The notes under the pieces were generated by a model. That model did not search any database. It saw only the letters and a program-made list of their open reading frames with translations, and had not been told where the DNA came from. The position numbers were made by a program, and so were the translations under genes. 64,000 nt of DNA from Bacteroidota bacterium (GTDB lineage: Bacteria > Bacteroidota > Bacteroidia > Cytophagales > Spirosomataceae): positions 124,001 to 188,000 of the forward strand of contig JAIUOF010000008.1 in assembly GCA_020161355.1 (NCBI GenBank). The letters are read 5' to 3'. This document shows, one piece after another, positions 24,959 to 36,500 of the stretch (position 1 is its first letter; every line of letters starts with the position of its first letter).

Positions 24959-27900
24959 ATGTTTAAGAAGTTATTCCTTTTACCACTACTATTATTAAAT
25001 TCACTTATTGTAAAAAGCCAATCAAATAGTATAAAATTGGATGAATTTACTAAAAATTCATTCTGTGAAAATCAAGATGTAGTATTAACTTTTAGCTCAA
25101 ATGTAAAGTTTGGAAACTCAAACATCTTTAAAGTTTTTATATCAAATCAATTAGATAATAATTTCCTGGAGATCGAATCAAAATTGACGGAAAAGACTTT
25201 AATAATAAAAATTCCGAAAATAAACAATTTGCCATTTAAATCAACCCCATTTGATTATTTAATAAAGATAAAATCATCAGAGCCGGAGATAACAAGCAAT
25301 GTCATACCAATTACAATAACCACTCTACCAAATGTCATATTATCCGGTCAAGCACTGGTGAACCCTTATACAAAGGTGGCGGTAACTTTGTCAGGACAAG
25401 GAAGTTGGCCCTCAAACATTGTACTTGATGACAACTCTTCGTTTAGTTTTGACAATTATTTTAATCCATCTATTTTGTTGCAATCAGGCATTTCGAAAGA
25501 ATATAAAATAATGTCCGTAAACAACAAATGCGGTGAAGGAGAATTTAAGGGCTCTTTTAATTTAAAAATAAACCCTATTGCTCTAAAAATTATCTCTTTA
25601 GGTCTTGATTATTCATATTGCAAAGGAAGCGATTTTTATGTGACAGTAGCCAAAACAGGTCTGTTTAATCAAAATAATAATTTTCAGGTTCAGGTTCGTG
25701 AAAACAGTTCGTCTAAATTTATTAATTTACCAACCATTGCCGTCTCTGACACTATTTTAAAGGTTACAATTCCAAAAGATATAAGTATTAATAGCATTTC
25801 TACTTTCAGAGTTACGGCTACTTCTCCTGAGGTGAATGGAGAAGTTCTGGAAAAAAGAATAACCTTGGCGGATAAATCTATAAGCCTCTCAGCAACTCCT
25901 TTTATTAACCAATTTTCAAAAAATCTTAATTTAGGTGTTAAATTTAAAGGTATAGGTCCTTTTGAAGCAAAATTTAGAAATGGTTTGGTTATTAGTTCTA
26001 ACAATACATCAGAAGGTGAAATATGGGCGTCCAAAATAATTCCATTTACAGATGATTTGGAATCATACGAAATAGAATCTGCTCAAAGTTCCTGTGGAGA
26101 TTTACCTATACCCGAGGGTGGTCTAAGCATAAAAATTCCAAATGAAAAAAAATTATTTATTGATATTGATGCATTGGAACACCCTCCCGGAATTTGTATT
26201 AATACTGGTAAATTTGAAATTCCAATTGTTTCAAATATCCCTACCCTCAACAACTCCCTTGGAATTAAATTTAGTTTATTATATCTAAATTTTTATGGGG
26301 AGGTTTATAAAACCAGAGAGTTTGATGCCACATTAACAGAAAACAATAAAACGTTACTTGTAAATATTCCATCTGAAGCCCTGGCAAACGTGAAAGAAAC
26401 CGGTTTAAGGTTTAAAATTCTGGTTACCAACCCAAATATTGAAAGCCCTATAAAAGAGATTCGATTTTTTGACATTCCTTCTCTTGTGAATATTGCAGCC
26501 ACAAATTCAATTCTAGACAAGCCTGAAAATGTATTAATTAGATTAGACTATACCAACTCAAAAGCAAGAACTACGGTAATGCTTAACGACAATTCTGAAA
26601 AAAGTTTTGGTGGTCTTAGTAATGCTCCCATTGAGTTTTCAGTTTTTCCTAATGAAACAACCACATATAAGGTAAAAAAGATTTCAAATGTGTGCGGTAC
26701 AATTGATAACCCAAAACCAATTTATACCTCAAGCAATTATAGAGATAGCTTAAAAATTACAGTGTCGAGACCATTAGAATATAAAGTAAAAATAAAAATA
26801 CCGGAAAAAGCTGGATTTTGTTTGGGGGAAAATTTTAAAATTAATTTGGAAGGAGTTGGGAATCCTCCAAAAGATCAGGTTTATAAGGTTGAAATTTATA
26901 ATTCTAGTTCAAAAAACATTATTGGACAAGGAACTTTAGGTGCTATTGATGCCAATATACCAAATGATCCAAAACTTTTGGGAAACAGCCCCGAAACTGC
27001 ATTTAATCAGGCGATACGTATTCTCGGTCCAGATGGGTCGATTGTTAGTAATGACATTGAATTAAAGGTTTTTTCAAAGCCTAAAGCATACATAGCCGAC
27101 TACGATTATTCTTACAATAAAAAATTAATTCTAAATGAACCATTTTCATATAGTGTTTACATTACTGGTGGTGGAAGTTTAATAAAATATCAATTTGATG
27201 AGCTACCAGAAGTGGAATTCAATATTAATTACAATTACAAATACTCATCAGTTAATTATTTAAACCCATTTATACCAAAAAGAGTAGGTTATTTTAATTT
27301 AAAAAGTATTCAAAATGAATGCGGAATAGGTGAAGTTACAAGTGAAGGATTAAAGGTTATACCATATAATCTTACATTACTTAATAACCCAAATATTCCA
27401 TTTTGTGAAGGATTAAACACAATCATTCCTATAAACTATGTTTCACAAGGGGATATAACGAAAGCCGAATTTAAAGTTGAGGTATCTCTATATGGACAGA
27501 ATAATTTTAAAGAAATAAAAATTGTAAAACCGGGCAACCCAATGTGGGTGCAGGTTCCGGAAGGTTTTTTCCAATCCAGTTCTTTAATTGATATAAGGGT
27601 AATTGATAAAACAATTTATTTCAAATCAAATACAATCCAATCGACATTTTACACCTCTCCAAAAATTACTTTAACGAGTCAAAACGGTAACACAGGTGAG
27701 ATAGTCTTAAGTGATTCTGATGAATCGAGCAGCTGTATAAATATCAAAAGTACAATGCAACATTTTCATACTGTGTGGATTGAAGGAATTGGGGAAGTAA
27801 CTGCAAATAATTGTGTAAGAGTTTCACCGAAAGTAAGCACAATATATAAAGTGGCAAAAGTATCCACAGCTTGCGGATATTTTAACTCCAATAGTCAAAT

Positions 27901-29272
27901 ACTGGTTAGAATCCCAAAATCAGCCAAAATAACCACAAATACGACTAGTTATTGTATAGGTGGAAAAATGTCTGTTGACTACAAAATTAAAGGTGACTTT
28001 AGTCTAAATACCATTTTTGAATTCTTTATAGAAAATTTTAATAATAATAATGACACTTATGTTCTTGGAAAAAATGAAAAAATAGAAGACTCCAATTACA
28101 ATTTAAATATTCCCTCAACCTTAAAACCTGGTACCTATAAATTAGCTATAAAATCTGATGGAATTGTTTTGGGTAATACAGTATTAATTCAAATTTTAGA
28201 CCGTCCCTCTGCCAGTATCTCAGGTAATGCAACCATTAACAATGGGAAATCAACCTATCTTACTATTGTTTCTGATACAGAAAACTCATTTTTTAATTAT
28301 TCTTTATCTGAAGGGTTATTGGGGCAGACAGTTTCAAAAACCACCTTTGTAAAAGTTTCACCAAAGCAAACTACCACTTATAAATTAATCTCCGTCACAA
28401 ATCTTTGCGGAAAAGGCCAAGCTTCTGGTGAGGCTATGGTAATTGTAAATTCCAAAACTGAAAAAGAAATAAATGAAGTAAACCTCAATAAACAAAAAAC
28501 CTGTCCTGGTGAAAAAATTAATGTGACCTTTGCTTCTTCTGGTTTGGATATAAATAGTTTGCAGCTTGAAATATCAGATAAAAATGGCCTGAATTTTAAC
28601 AAAATGCCTTTTTCAATTTTTGGGAATAGTTTTGTTTTCACAGTACCCGAAAATTTACCTACAGGAACAGATTATAGAATCAAAATATTGTCAGATGACC
28701 CAAGCGTTTCTGGTTCCACATCAATTTTGCCATTTGAAGTTATCCAGGGAATTTCAGTTTCTGTATCGTCAAGTAAACCCTATTTTACAACAGAGTCTCC
28801 CGCCACAGTAAATTTTGAATTTAATGGCACACCACCCTTTTACTTGATTTATGACGACTCATCAGCCATCTATAAATCAAATTATTATATTCAAAATAAT
28901 CAATATAGATTATCAATAAGAAAGCCAGGAAATTATAAGGTGTTTCAATTAAGCAATAACCTATGTTCAATGGGACTTGTTAAAGGATTGAATCCTTTAA
29001 CAATTGGGATATTAACAGCTACAGAAAATCCATATGAAATTGAAACTCTGATTTATCCTAATCCCGCCGTAGATTATTTTGAATTCAGTGAATTTTTAAA
29101 CCCAGTTGTTGTTAAAATTCTAAGCCCTCAAGGAAGAATTCTTAAAATCTTTAATTCATTTTCCGAAAAATCACCAAAATTAAATATTTCTGATTTACCA
29201 TCAGGTAAATACATAGTAGAAATTCTTACCAAGGAAAAATCTTTAAAAAAATCCTCAATTATCAAACTTTAA
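24959..29272 (+). CDS. Giant T9SS-secreted seven-module surface protein, copy 1
   Basis: A 1437-residue secreted protein. Signal peptide (1-20), then seven modules of about 180-200 residues, then a type A T9SS sorting domain (last 85 residues, opening L-I-Y-P-N-P-A and ending in a Lys-rich strand). Each module has two beta-rich halves: the first starts near a C-x-G pattern and ends in a short-loop K-I-x-S-x-P segment; the second ends in a consensus T-T-x-Y-K-x-x-x-V-x-N-x-C-G-x-G. One cysteine in each half makes a likely disulphide per module. No enzyme motif is seen, so a structural, adhesive or ligand-binding surface role is inferred. It starts an operon with two paralogues (12 and 10 bases apart). 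No exact -7 box is found upstream; the closest, TAAATTTTG near 24918, has one extra base. Confidence 0.85.
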   Translation: MFKKLFLLPLLLLNSLIVKSQSNSIKLDEFTKNSFCENQDVVLTFSSNVKFGNSNIFKVFISNQLDNNFLEIESKLTEKTLIIKIPKINNLPFKSTPFDYLIKIKSSEPEITSNVIPITITTLPNVILSGQALVNPYTKVAVTLSGQGSWPSNIVLDDNSSFSFDNYFNPSILLQSGISKEYKIMSVNNKCGEGEFKGSFNLKINPIALKIISLGLDYSYCKGSDFYVTVAKTGLFNQNNNFQVQVRENSSSKFINLPTIAVSDTILKVTIPKDISINSISTFRVTATSPEVNGEVLEKRITLADKSISLSATPFINQFSKNLNLGVKFKGIGPFEAKFRNGLVISSNNTSEGEIWASKIIPFTDDLESYEIESAQSSCGDLPIPEGGLSIKIPNEKKLFIDIDALEHPPGICINTGKFEIPIVSNIPTLNNSLGIKFSLLYLNFYGEVYKTREFDATLTENNKTLLVNIPSEALANVKETGLRFKILVTNPNIESPIKEIRFFDIPSLVNIAATNSILDKPENVLIRLDYTNSKARTTVMLNDNSEKSFGGLSNAPIEFSVFPNETTTYKVKKISNVCGTIDNPKPIYTSSNYRDSLKITVSRPLEYKVKIKIPEKAGFCLGENFKINLEGVGNPPKDQVYKVEIYNSSSKNIIGQGTLGAIDANIPNDPKLLGNSPETAFNQAIRILGPDGSIVSNDIELKVFSKPKAYIADYDYSYNKKLILNEPFSYSVYITGGGSLIKYQFDELPEVEFNINYNYKYSSVNYLNPFIPKRVGYFNLKSIQNECGIGEVTSEGLKVIPYNLTLLNNPNIPFCEGLNTIIPINYVSQGDITKAEFKVEVSLYGQNNFKEIKIVKPGNPMWVQVPEGFFQSSSLIDIRVIDKTIYFKSNTIQSTFYTSPKITLTSQNGNTGEIVLSDSDESSSCINIKSTMQHFHTVWIEGIGEVTANNCVRVSPKVSTIYKVAKVSTACGYFNSNSQILVRIPKSAKITTNTTSYCIGGKMSVDYKIKGDFSLNTIFEFFIENFNNNNDTYVLGKNEKIEDSNYNLNIPSTLKPGTYKLAIKSDGIVLGNTVLIQILDRPSASISGNATINNGKSTYLTIVSDTENSFFNYSLSEGLLGQTVSKTTFVKVSPKQTTTYKLISVTNLCGKGQASGEAMVIVNSKTEKEINEVNLNKQKTCPGEKINVTFASSGLDINSLQLEISDKNGLNFNKMPFSIFGNSFVFTVPENLPTGTDYRIKILSDDPSVSGSTSILPFEVIQGISVSVSSSKPYFTTESPATVNFEFNGTPPFYLIYDDSSAIYKSNYYIQNNQYRLSIRKPGNYKVFQLSNNLCSMGLVKGLNPLTIGILTATENPYEIETLIYPNPAVDYFEFSEFLNPVVVKILSPQGRILKIFNSFSEKSPKLNISDLPSGKYIVEILTKEKSLKKSSIIKL

Positions 29273-29284
29273 TTTTTCTTACAA

Positions 29285-32200
29285 ATGCATCGATTATTTA
29301 TATTATTTATTCTGGTAATTCCAACAATAGCATTTTCACAAACATTAAATATTCAAAATCCTTCAGGAGACCTCTGTACTTCAAAAAAAAACGTCATAAA
29401 CTTCACTTCCACTGGTGTATTTGGATCTAATAATAAATTTAAAATAGAGCTTTCATATAATTATAAAAAATCAGGAAGCTCTATCACCGAAACCAAAATA
29501 ATTACAGTTTCAGAGGAGTCAGGCTTGAACCAAATACCAATTATAATCCCTGACACCATTTCTAATACATTCGGCAAATTAAGAGTGGTTTCTACAGACC
29601 CTGTAGTTCAAAGCCCCTGGAGTGCTAATGTATATTTTAAGTTTTTAATTAGCGGGAATTTGTCAGGAGAATTTTTAACCAATTCATTTGAACAAGTTGC
29701 TCTAAATATTGCTCTATTGAAGGGAGCACGGCCCTTTATTTTGAAATTCAATGACTCCACAGGTGTTATCAAAGACCCATCATCGTTTTATGGTGACGCA
29801 TATATTCTAAATCCTGAAAAGACCACCTCTTATTCTGTTAAGGAGGTTACAAATGAATGTGGTATTGGAAAAATTACGGGCGAGCAATTAGTCAAAGTTA
29901 ATCCGATAAATCTACGATTGATGGGGCTGAATTTTACATCCCCTGCCTGTGTGGGAGACAAAGGTTTTGTAACGTTTAATATGGATAGGCCGTTCGACAA
30001 AGATAATAAGTTTTTTCTTTATGTGTATTCAAACGGAATTAACAATACTAAAATCAATGAAATCCGGCTTCCGCTTGAATATGTTTCAGATAATACATAC
30101 TCTTACAAGTTGCTACCAGAAATGGAAGGGAAAAATTACCATGCTGTATTAGAATCAACAGCCCCATATTGTAAATCAACAAATTACTTTTCCTTTAGTG
30201 TTGAACAAAACTACAAAGTAAAAATATTGACAGAAAAATTAGATATTCCTTTTGGAGTAAAGGGAACCATTAATGTTCAATATGGTGGTAATGCCGATTA
30301 TAATACTTATTTTGATTGGGTTGCAGAAAAAGCCAATAAGGTTCCAATAACGAATATTGAAAATAGCTATGACGAAAAAATAAAAAAATACACCGTAGAG
30401 CCTTTATTTTCTGATGTTTACAAAATAACAAGTGCCGCTTACCGAAATTGTACCAGATCGTCTATAGTAGAAGGGAAAACAAATATAAATGTGACTTCAG
30501 GCTTTAATATTAGTGAGAAAAATAAGCCAATTTCTGTTTGTGAAAATGGTCAGGTAAATATTATTATTAAAAAACTCGGCACTTTTCCGTCGGATAATAA
30601 ATTCAAATTTGAATTTTCATATTCTTCTACCAGTTCGTTATTCTTTGATGCGTACTTTATCAATGATACTACTCTCAGAGTTGATCATATAAATAGCCCG
30701 TTTCCTGGAAAAATAGCATCTGGAAATTTATGGGTGATTAGCACAAACCCCAACATTAAAAGTTTAAAGTTTTTAAGTATAACCATTAATTCCACCCCAA
30801 CTCTTACGCTGTCTAATCCAAATAACCCTGTTTATAATTCCGAAGCTGGAAAAAGGTTTGATCTACCAGTAATTGTTAATGGTTCTGTAAATGTCCCATA
30901 CAGTATGTTAATAAATGATGGCAAAAATGATTTCAGTCTATTAAATACAGGTGTATTTCCAATTAGCTCTACAACCTATAATATAAAAGAAGTTTCAAAT
31001 GTTTGTGGAAAAACAAGTCTGGAGAATAAAATTATCAAAGTCCAGGTTTCAAATCCTCAGAATATCAAACAATCTATTTCAATAAATATGGGATACCAAC
31101 CCATTTATTGCAAAAATAAACCAATTGATGTTCCATTTGTAGTAAATGGAGAGTCTGATACAAGTGATGTATATACGGTGGAAGCCATAAAATATGAAAA
31201 CAGTGTTGCCAATTATATTGAACTGGGATCGTCAAAAAAGTTTCTGATTAATATAACCATTCCGGGAGTTTTTTCTGAGTATACTTCACTGCCAATTAGG
31301 ATTACAAATAAAAAACGAAAAATTTCTTCACCAGATTTATTTCTTTATTTGGATGATGTCCCCAAAGCAAATTTTATCGGTGCATTTGAAAAAGAAGGAT
31401 TATTTGGAACTCCAATTATTTTGCAATTTAATGCTAAGAGTTATTCAGAGATGGCAATAGAATTCTCAACAGGAGAAAAAATAAGTCAAAGTGTTTTTAA
31501 CTCCGGGTCTGGCGTATATAATTTTTCGAAATTCATTGAACAAAGTACTATATTTTCCATTTCAAGAATTACTAACAGGTGTGGTGTAGGTAGTTCAACC
31601 GGAGAAATAAAAATTGACACAAAACCTTACAAATTTATTATAGAGAATTTGTCAAACTTAAATTATTGTGAAGGGGAGAAAATTTATATAAGATATGGTT
31701 TCGAAGGGAATATTCCACAAAATTTCAATGCTCAGGTACAAATATCAGAATCATATAATCAAAACTATGGGGACTTGCCCACTAAAGTTGAAGGTGAATT
31801 TTTAGTGGCAACAATACCTGTTGGACTCCTCAAAAATTCACCAAAATTCTATTTAAGAATTAAAGATAACAATGAAACTGGCTATCCTTCTACCCCGATA
31901 TCAATTTCAATAAACAAAAAACCCGACATAAAACTAGTAGCACAGGATAATTCCGATATTGCTATTTATTCCAAGAAATCACAAGGAGCTCAGCTCAAAA
32001 TAATCAACTTAAATGGTGCATTTGGATTTAAGTATGGATTATTCCCTGCAACAAATGTCAGCACCAGCTATTCTTATACTGATCCACGCGTGTCACCTGA
32101 TACAAGTACTATTTATTCAATTAGATATGCCTATAATGAATGTGGGTATGGGAAGTTCCAGGGAAGTGTAAATGTAAAAGCCGCTGCAAGCTTAATTCTC

Positions 32201-33562
32201 AATAATATACCTCAATTGGCTTGTTTGGGTACTAAAATTAAAGTTGATTTTTCCGCAACAGGTGATTTTGAATCTAACAATATAATTACTGTTGAATTAC
32301 AAAATCTGAGTAATAATGTATTTACAAAAATAGGTGAAACCAAACTAACTGGTCTCACAAAAGAATTTTTGATTCCTAACGATCTCGCCTCAGGAAATTA
32401 TTATGTCAATATTAAATCTAGTGCCCCCGCTTTATCAAGCAATTCAAATTATTTAGGGAAAATACTTAAGGTAGAAGCCCCACCATTGGGCAATCTACAG
32501 GGAAATTCCATATCAAATCAGGGAGAAAAAGTTAACCTTGTATTGAAATTGGAGAGCGGAACTCTCCCTGTCGTTTATGAACTTTCCGACGGTACCAAAG
32601 GTACGGTTCAGTTTCTTTCGGTTTCAAATTCTTACCTAATACCAGTTTCACCAAAATTTTCTACAAACTATTCAATCAATAAATTGATAAATAGTTGTGG
32701 AACATCAAAATCAGATAATCAAGTAACGATTACTGTAAATGACCCACAACCACTATTAATTACTACAACCAATGTTCAGCCTGTTGCAGGAAAAATTTGT
32801 GCGGGAAAAAGTATTATGGTGAATTTTTCGACTTCACCAAGTCTAAATGGAAATGAAGTATTTACCGTTCAGATATCTGATAAAAATGGAGACAATTTCA
32901 TAAATGTCCCAACAAAGGGAAGTACCAGCCCGATTACAGCAGATTTGCCCTCAAGTTTACTTCAGGGTGAATATTACAGAGTTAGAGTGGTGTCAAATGT
33001 TCCTTCAGCTAGCTCGGCTTTTCACACTACAATACCTTTAAGAATAGCTCCAGTTGGGCAACTTCTTACAAATAAACTTATTTATGAACCAACTAAAGAT
33101 GCTGTTGCAAAAATAAAGCTTTCCGGCACTTTCCCTATATACTTTTCATTTGGAATTGATAGCCTCAAAGCTCAAACTTTCATTGTAAAAGACAGCCTGT
33201 ATTATTTTAACTTTGTACCTGCTATCACAGAGGGCCAAGCCCTATATAAATTATTTAAAGTATCGAATTCCGATTGTGGTGTAGGAACCTTGGTTGGGGA
33301 TAATAGACTACGAATAGAATTATTGACTGGGACTGAACCTCAATCCAATACTTCAATTGAAGTTTTCCCCAATCCTTTTCAAGGAATTTTAAATATTAAT
33401 ACTAAAGAGAAGATATTCTTCTTAAAACTTACTAATAGTTTGGGAAAAGTAATAATTGAGGAAAATTTCTTTGAAAACAAAGAATTGAATATTAACAATC
33501 TTCCAACTGGAACCTACTATCTAACTATCAATCACTCAAACTTTAAAGTCGTCAAATTATAA
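29285..33562 (+). CDS. Giant T9SS-secreted seven-module surface protein, copy 2
   Basis: A 1425-residue paralogue of the preceding protein: signal peptide (1-19), seven modules and a sorting domain opening V-F-P-N-P-F with a final short strand F-K-V-V-K-L. Module 6 (QGNSISNQGEKV and LSDGTKGTV) and module 7 (ISDKNGDNF) clearly match the same-numbered modules of the other two copies, while modules 2-5 have diverged widely. Module 2 carries an extra cysteine (APYCKST). Cysteine pairs at C-x-G and N-x-C-G recur in all modules, although one CG is replaced by RNCTRS. Probably displayed on the cell surface through T9SS; its function is otherwise unknown. Confidence 0.85.
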   Translation: MHRLFILFILVIPTIAFSQTLNIQNPSGDLCTSKKNVINFTSTGVFGSNNKFKIELSYNYKKSGSSITETKIITVSEESGLNQIPIIIPDTISNTFGKLRVVSTDPVVQSPWSANVYFKFLISGNLSGEFLTNSFEQVALNIALLKGARPFILKFNDSTGVIKDPSSFYGDAYILNPEKTTSYSVKEVTNECGIGKITGEQLVKVNPINLRLMGLNFTSPACVGDKGFVTFNMDRPFDKDNKFFLYVYSNGINNTKINEIRLPLEYVSDNTYSYKLLPEMEGKNYHAVLESTAPYCKSTNYFSFSVEQNYKVKILTEKLDIPFGVKGTINVQYGGNADYNTYFDWVAEKANKVPITNIENSYDEKIKKYTVEPLFSDVYKITSAAYRNCTRSSIVEGKTNINVTSGFNISEKNKPISVCENGQVNIIIKKLGTFPSDNKFKFEFSYSSTSSLFFDAYFINDTTLRVDHINSPFPGKIASGNLWVISTNPNIKSLKFLSITINSTPTLTLSNPNNPVYNSEAGKRFDLPVIVNGSVNVPYSMLINDGKNDFSLLNTGVFPISSTTYNIKEVSNVCGKTSLENKIIKVQVSNPQNIKQSISINMGYQPIYCKNKPIDVPFVVNGESDTSDVYTVEAIKYENSVANYIELGSSKKFLINITIPGVFSEYTSLPIRITNKKRKISSPDLFLYLDDVPKANFIGAFEKEGLFGTPIILQFNAKSYSEMAIEFSTGEKISQSVFNSGSGVYNFSKFIEQSTIFSISRITNRCGVGSSTGEIKIDTKPYKFIIENLSNLNYCEGEKIYIRYGFEGNIPQNFNAQVQISESYNQNYGDLPTKVEGEFLVATIPVGLLKNSPKFYLRIKDNNETGYPSTPISISINKKPDIKLVAQDNSDIAIYSKKSQGAQLKIINLNGAFGFKYGLFPATNVSTSYSYTDPRVSPDTSTIYSIRYAYNECGYGKFQGSVNVKAAASLILNNIPQLACLGTKIKVDFSATGDFESNNIITVELQNLSNNVFTKIGETKLTGLTKEFLIPNDLASGNYYVNIKSSAPALSSNSNYLGKILKVEAPPLGNLQGNSISNQGEKVNLVLKLESGTLPVVYELSDGTKGTVQFLSVSNSYLIPVSPKFSTNYSINKLINSCGTSKSDNQVTITVNDPQPLLITTTNVQPVAGKICAGKSIMVNFSTSPSLNGNEVFTVQISDKNGDNFINVPTKGSTSPITADLPSSLLQGEYYRVRVVSNVPSASSAFHTTIPLRIAPVGQLLTNKLIYEPTKDAVAKIKLSGTFPIYFSFGIDSLKAQTFIVKDSLYYFNFVPAITEGQALYKLFKVSNSDCGVGTLVGDNRLRIELLTGTEPQSNTSIEVFPNPFQGILNINTKEKIFFLKLTNSLGKVIIEENFFENKELNINNLPTGTYYLTINHSNFKVVKL

Positions 33563-33572
33563 ATAGAAGCAA

Positions 33573-36500
33573 ATGAAAAAAATAGGCATAATCTTCGCAC
33601 TTTTAATATCTTTTTATTCGAATGCACAGCAAAATTCTGTTTTGGTAGAAACCTTTCTAAACCAATATTGTACAGGAACTTCGATATCTTTGAAATTAAA
33701 GACTTCAGGCAATTTTAACGAAGACAATAAATTTGTTATAGAAATTTCAGATGCATTTGGAAAAAATTTTAAGGAATTAAAACGGATAAATTCAACTTCA
33801 ACTGATATAATCATTCCATTGGAATTATCCTTTGGAGAGAATTATATGATTAGAGCCAATTCAACATCCCCGGCAGTTACAGGAATTTCTTCCAATCGTT
33901 TCAAAATATTCACAAAGCCTATAGCAAAATTGAATTATGTTGGGGCTTCTCAGGTAAATCCATATAGTAAAGTGGATTTAAAAATGAAAATTATTGGTGG
34001 TGGGAGTTTTAACCTTGTTTTAAATGATAGTACAAAATTAAATACTATTTATCCAAGCTACTATGACTCAACTTATACCGTTTCGAAACTAATAGTTAAA
34101 TCCTTTAACTATAAAATTGAAAAAATCGAAAACTTATGCGGAGTGGGTATTTCCACCGGCGAAGCTATTATCAAAGCTAACCCTTATGGTTTGCTAATTA
34201 CTGGGTTAAGCGATTTATATAAATCCTGTCCCGGAAAAAAAATTCACTATTCTTATAGTGTAAATGGGTCATTAGGTGAAACAAATTCCTTCAAACTAAG
34301 GATAAAATCGGCTGTCGGAACATATCAGGAAGATATAGTATCAAAACTCAATGAAAAAGGTTTTTTAGAGTCAACACTACCTCAAAATCTCGAATACGGC
34401 AAAACATATTCATTACAATTGATTGGTTCAAGTCCAGAAATTTATAGTGATCTGATTAATTTCTCAATTCCTCCAAAAGCAATTATTGGAAATGTTAGTA
34501 CAGGTAACTCTCAATATGGTATAATTCCTTCATTATTAGTTAATATTAATCAAGGTTTGCCACCCTATGTAGTTTCTCTTGAAAATGGTCAGAGTCATTA
34601 TCTTACTAAGAACTATTCTGAAATTCCTTTAATAAATTTAAATACAAAAAACTCATTTGTTTCAATAAAAGATCAGTGTAATTCGATAAAAAGTACAATT
34701 GATAGTGTCAATGTATCTTTACCTTCTTTTATAACCATTGATTCAATTCCATCTAAGAATTATTGTGTCGGCGAAACTCTGGAAGTACCAGTTACAACCA
34801 ACATGACCTTTAATAGCAAATCAAAAATTTATTTCTATTTATGGGAAGAAAGCTATGTTGTTCAGCCAAAATTTGAAGCAAAATTAATTGATAATAAATT
34901 AGTTGCTAAGATTCCACCAATGCAGGGTGGATATTATTCAATAATGATTACTACAGAAAACCCAACCACTGAACACATTGCATTTAATAGGAGGATAAAA
35001 ATTAACCAACCCTCCACATCCTCGCTTTCAATAAGGACAAACCCACTTGGCAGCTGGATGGTATTAAATCCTGGTGTTGGATTTGAACCTTCAACTGTAA
35101 AATTAATTATTGACGACAAGGAACATTTGTTGAACTATCAGAATTTTTCAAAAAATTTGAGAACCTACGAGTTTAAGATAAATCAAAAAAAAAATCGGGT
35201 ATTTAGCCTTGCCGAGGTTAAAAATGAATGTGGGGCTTCGCAAATAAACCCATCAGCAAAATCTGTTTCCTTCAAATTCCAAGGCACTCAAAACAGAAAT
35301 ATTATTATCGGTCAAATCGAAAAATCAAACTATTGTATAGGGGAAGACATTAAGATTCCTTTTACAATAGAAGGTGAATTAAGTTCAAATGAAGTGGTAG
35401 AACTATACAATGTTGGCGGAAGTGGATATAATACAATAAAACTAACCGAAGGAAAAACTAGCCCTATTGTATTAAATATATCTCCAAGCACCAGGTTTGT
35501 TTCAAATCAATTTTTATTAAAAATAAGCAATACAGAAATAGTCAGCGACGAAAAAAGCTTAACAATAAATAGTAAGCCATGGGTCGGTTCGAACACAAAA
35601 TTTAAACAAGTAATTAAAAATCAACCTCTTAACTTGGAGCTTAGGTCATCCGGTAGTTATCCAATATATTATAAATTAAATAATGAAGTGAGAACCATAC
35701 CTCATGGCTCATTTAGTGATATTAATAGATATGAGAGGTTTACGTTACATCCAAAAGAAAATTTAACTCTTAAGATTGAATCTGTAAACAACTCTTGTGG
35801 GTACATGGATCAATCTCTAAAAAGTGAAATTAAAATTGAGGCATTTACTACAATTCTTTACTTTGATGAGTATAGTACATCTATTAATTCAAGGGTTTGT
35901 ACAGGAGAACTGTTAAGAATTCCGTTCAAAGGAATTTATATTCGAAAAAACACCAAAATTTACGCAGAGTTAACTGATTTAAACGGATTGAATTTCAAAG
36001 AAATAACAACTTATCAGGATGGCAATGAGATGATTGTTCAAATTCCAAAAGATTTAAAAACTTCAAATAAATATAAGATCCGATTAGTCGCAAAAAATCC
36101 GGAAGACACTTTCTATTCTGAAGAACGTTCTATTAATGTTTTTGAACCGGTAACTGGGAAAATTTCCACAAAAGAGGGAAAAGACATAATTGAAAAAAAC
36201 GGATATGAGTCAGTTAATTTGAAGCTGGAATTTACAGGTTCTCCTACCTTCCAAACTATTATTTCAAATACTTACAATATAAATTCAACTTTAGACCCGT
36301 CAATTAGATATTATGATTATATTTCATATATAAATGTTAATCCTACAAAAAAAACCACATATTCAATCCAACAGTTGAATAATTTTTGTGGATTTGGAAA
36401 AATCTCCGGAAACGTAACAGTGTCAGTTATTCCTTATGTAAGTTCGATTAAATTAAGTAAAAATAAGGTTTGTAAAAGCGAAAAAGTAACTCTCAGCATT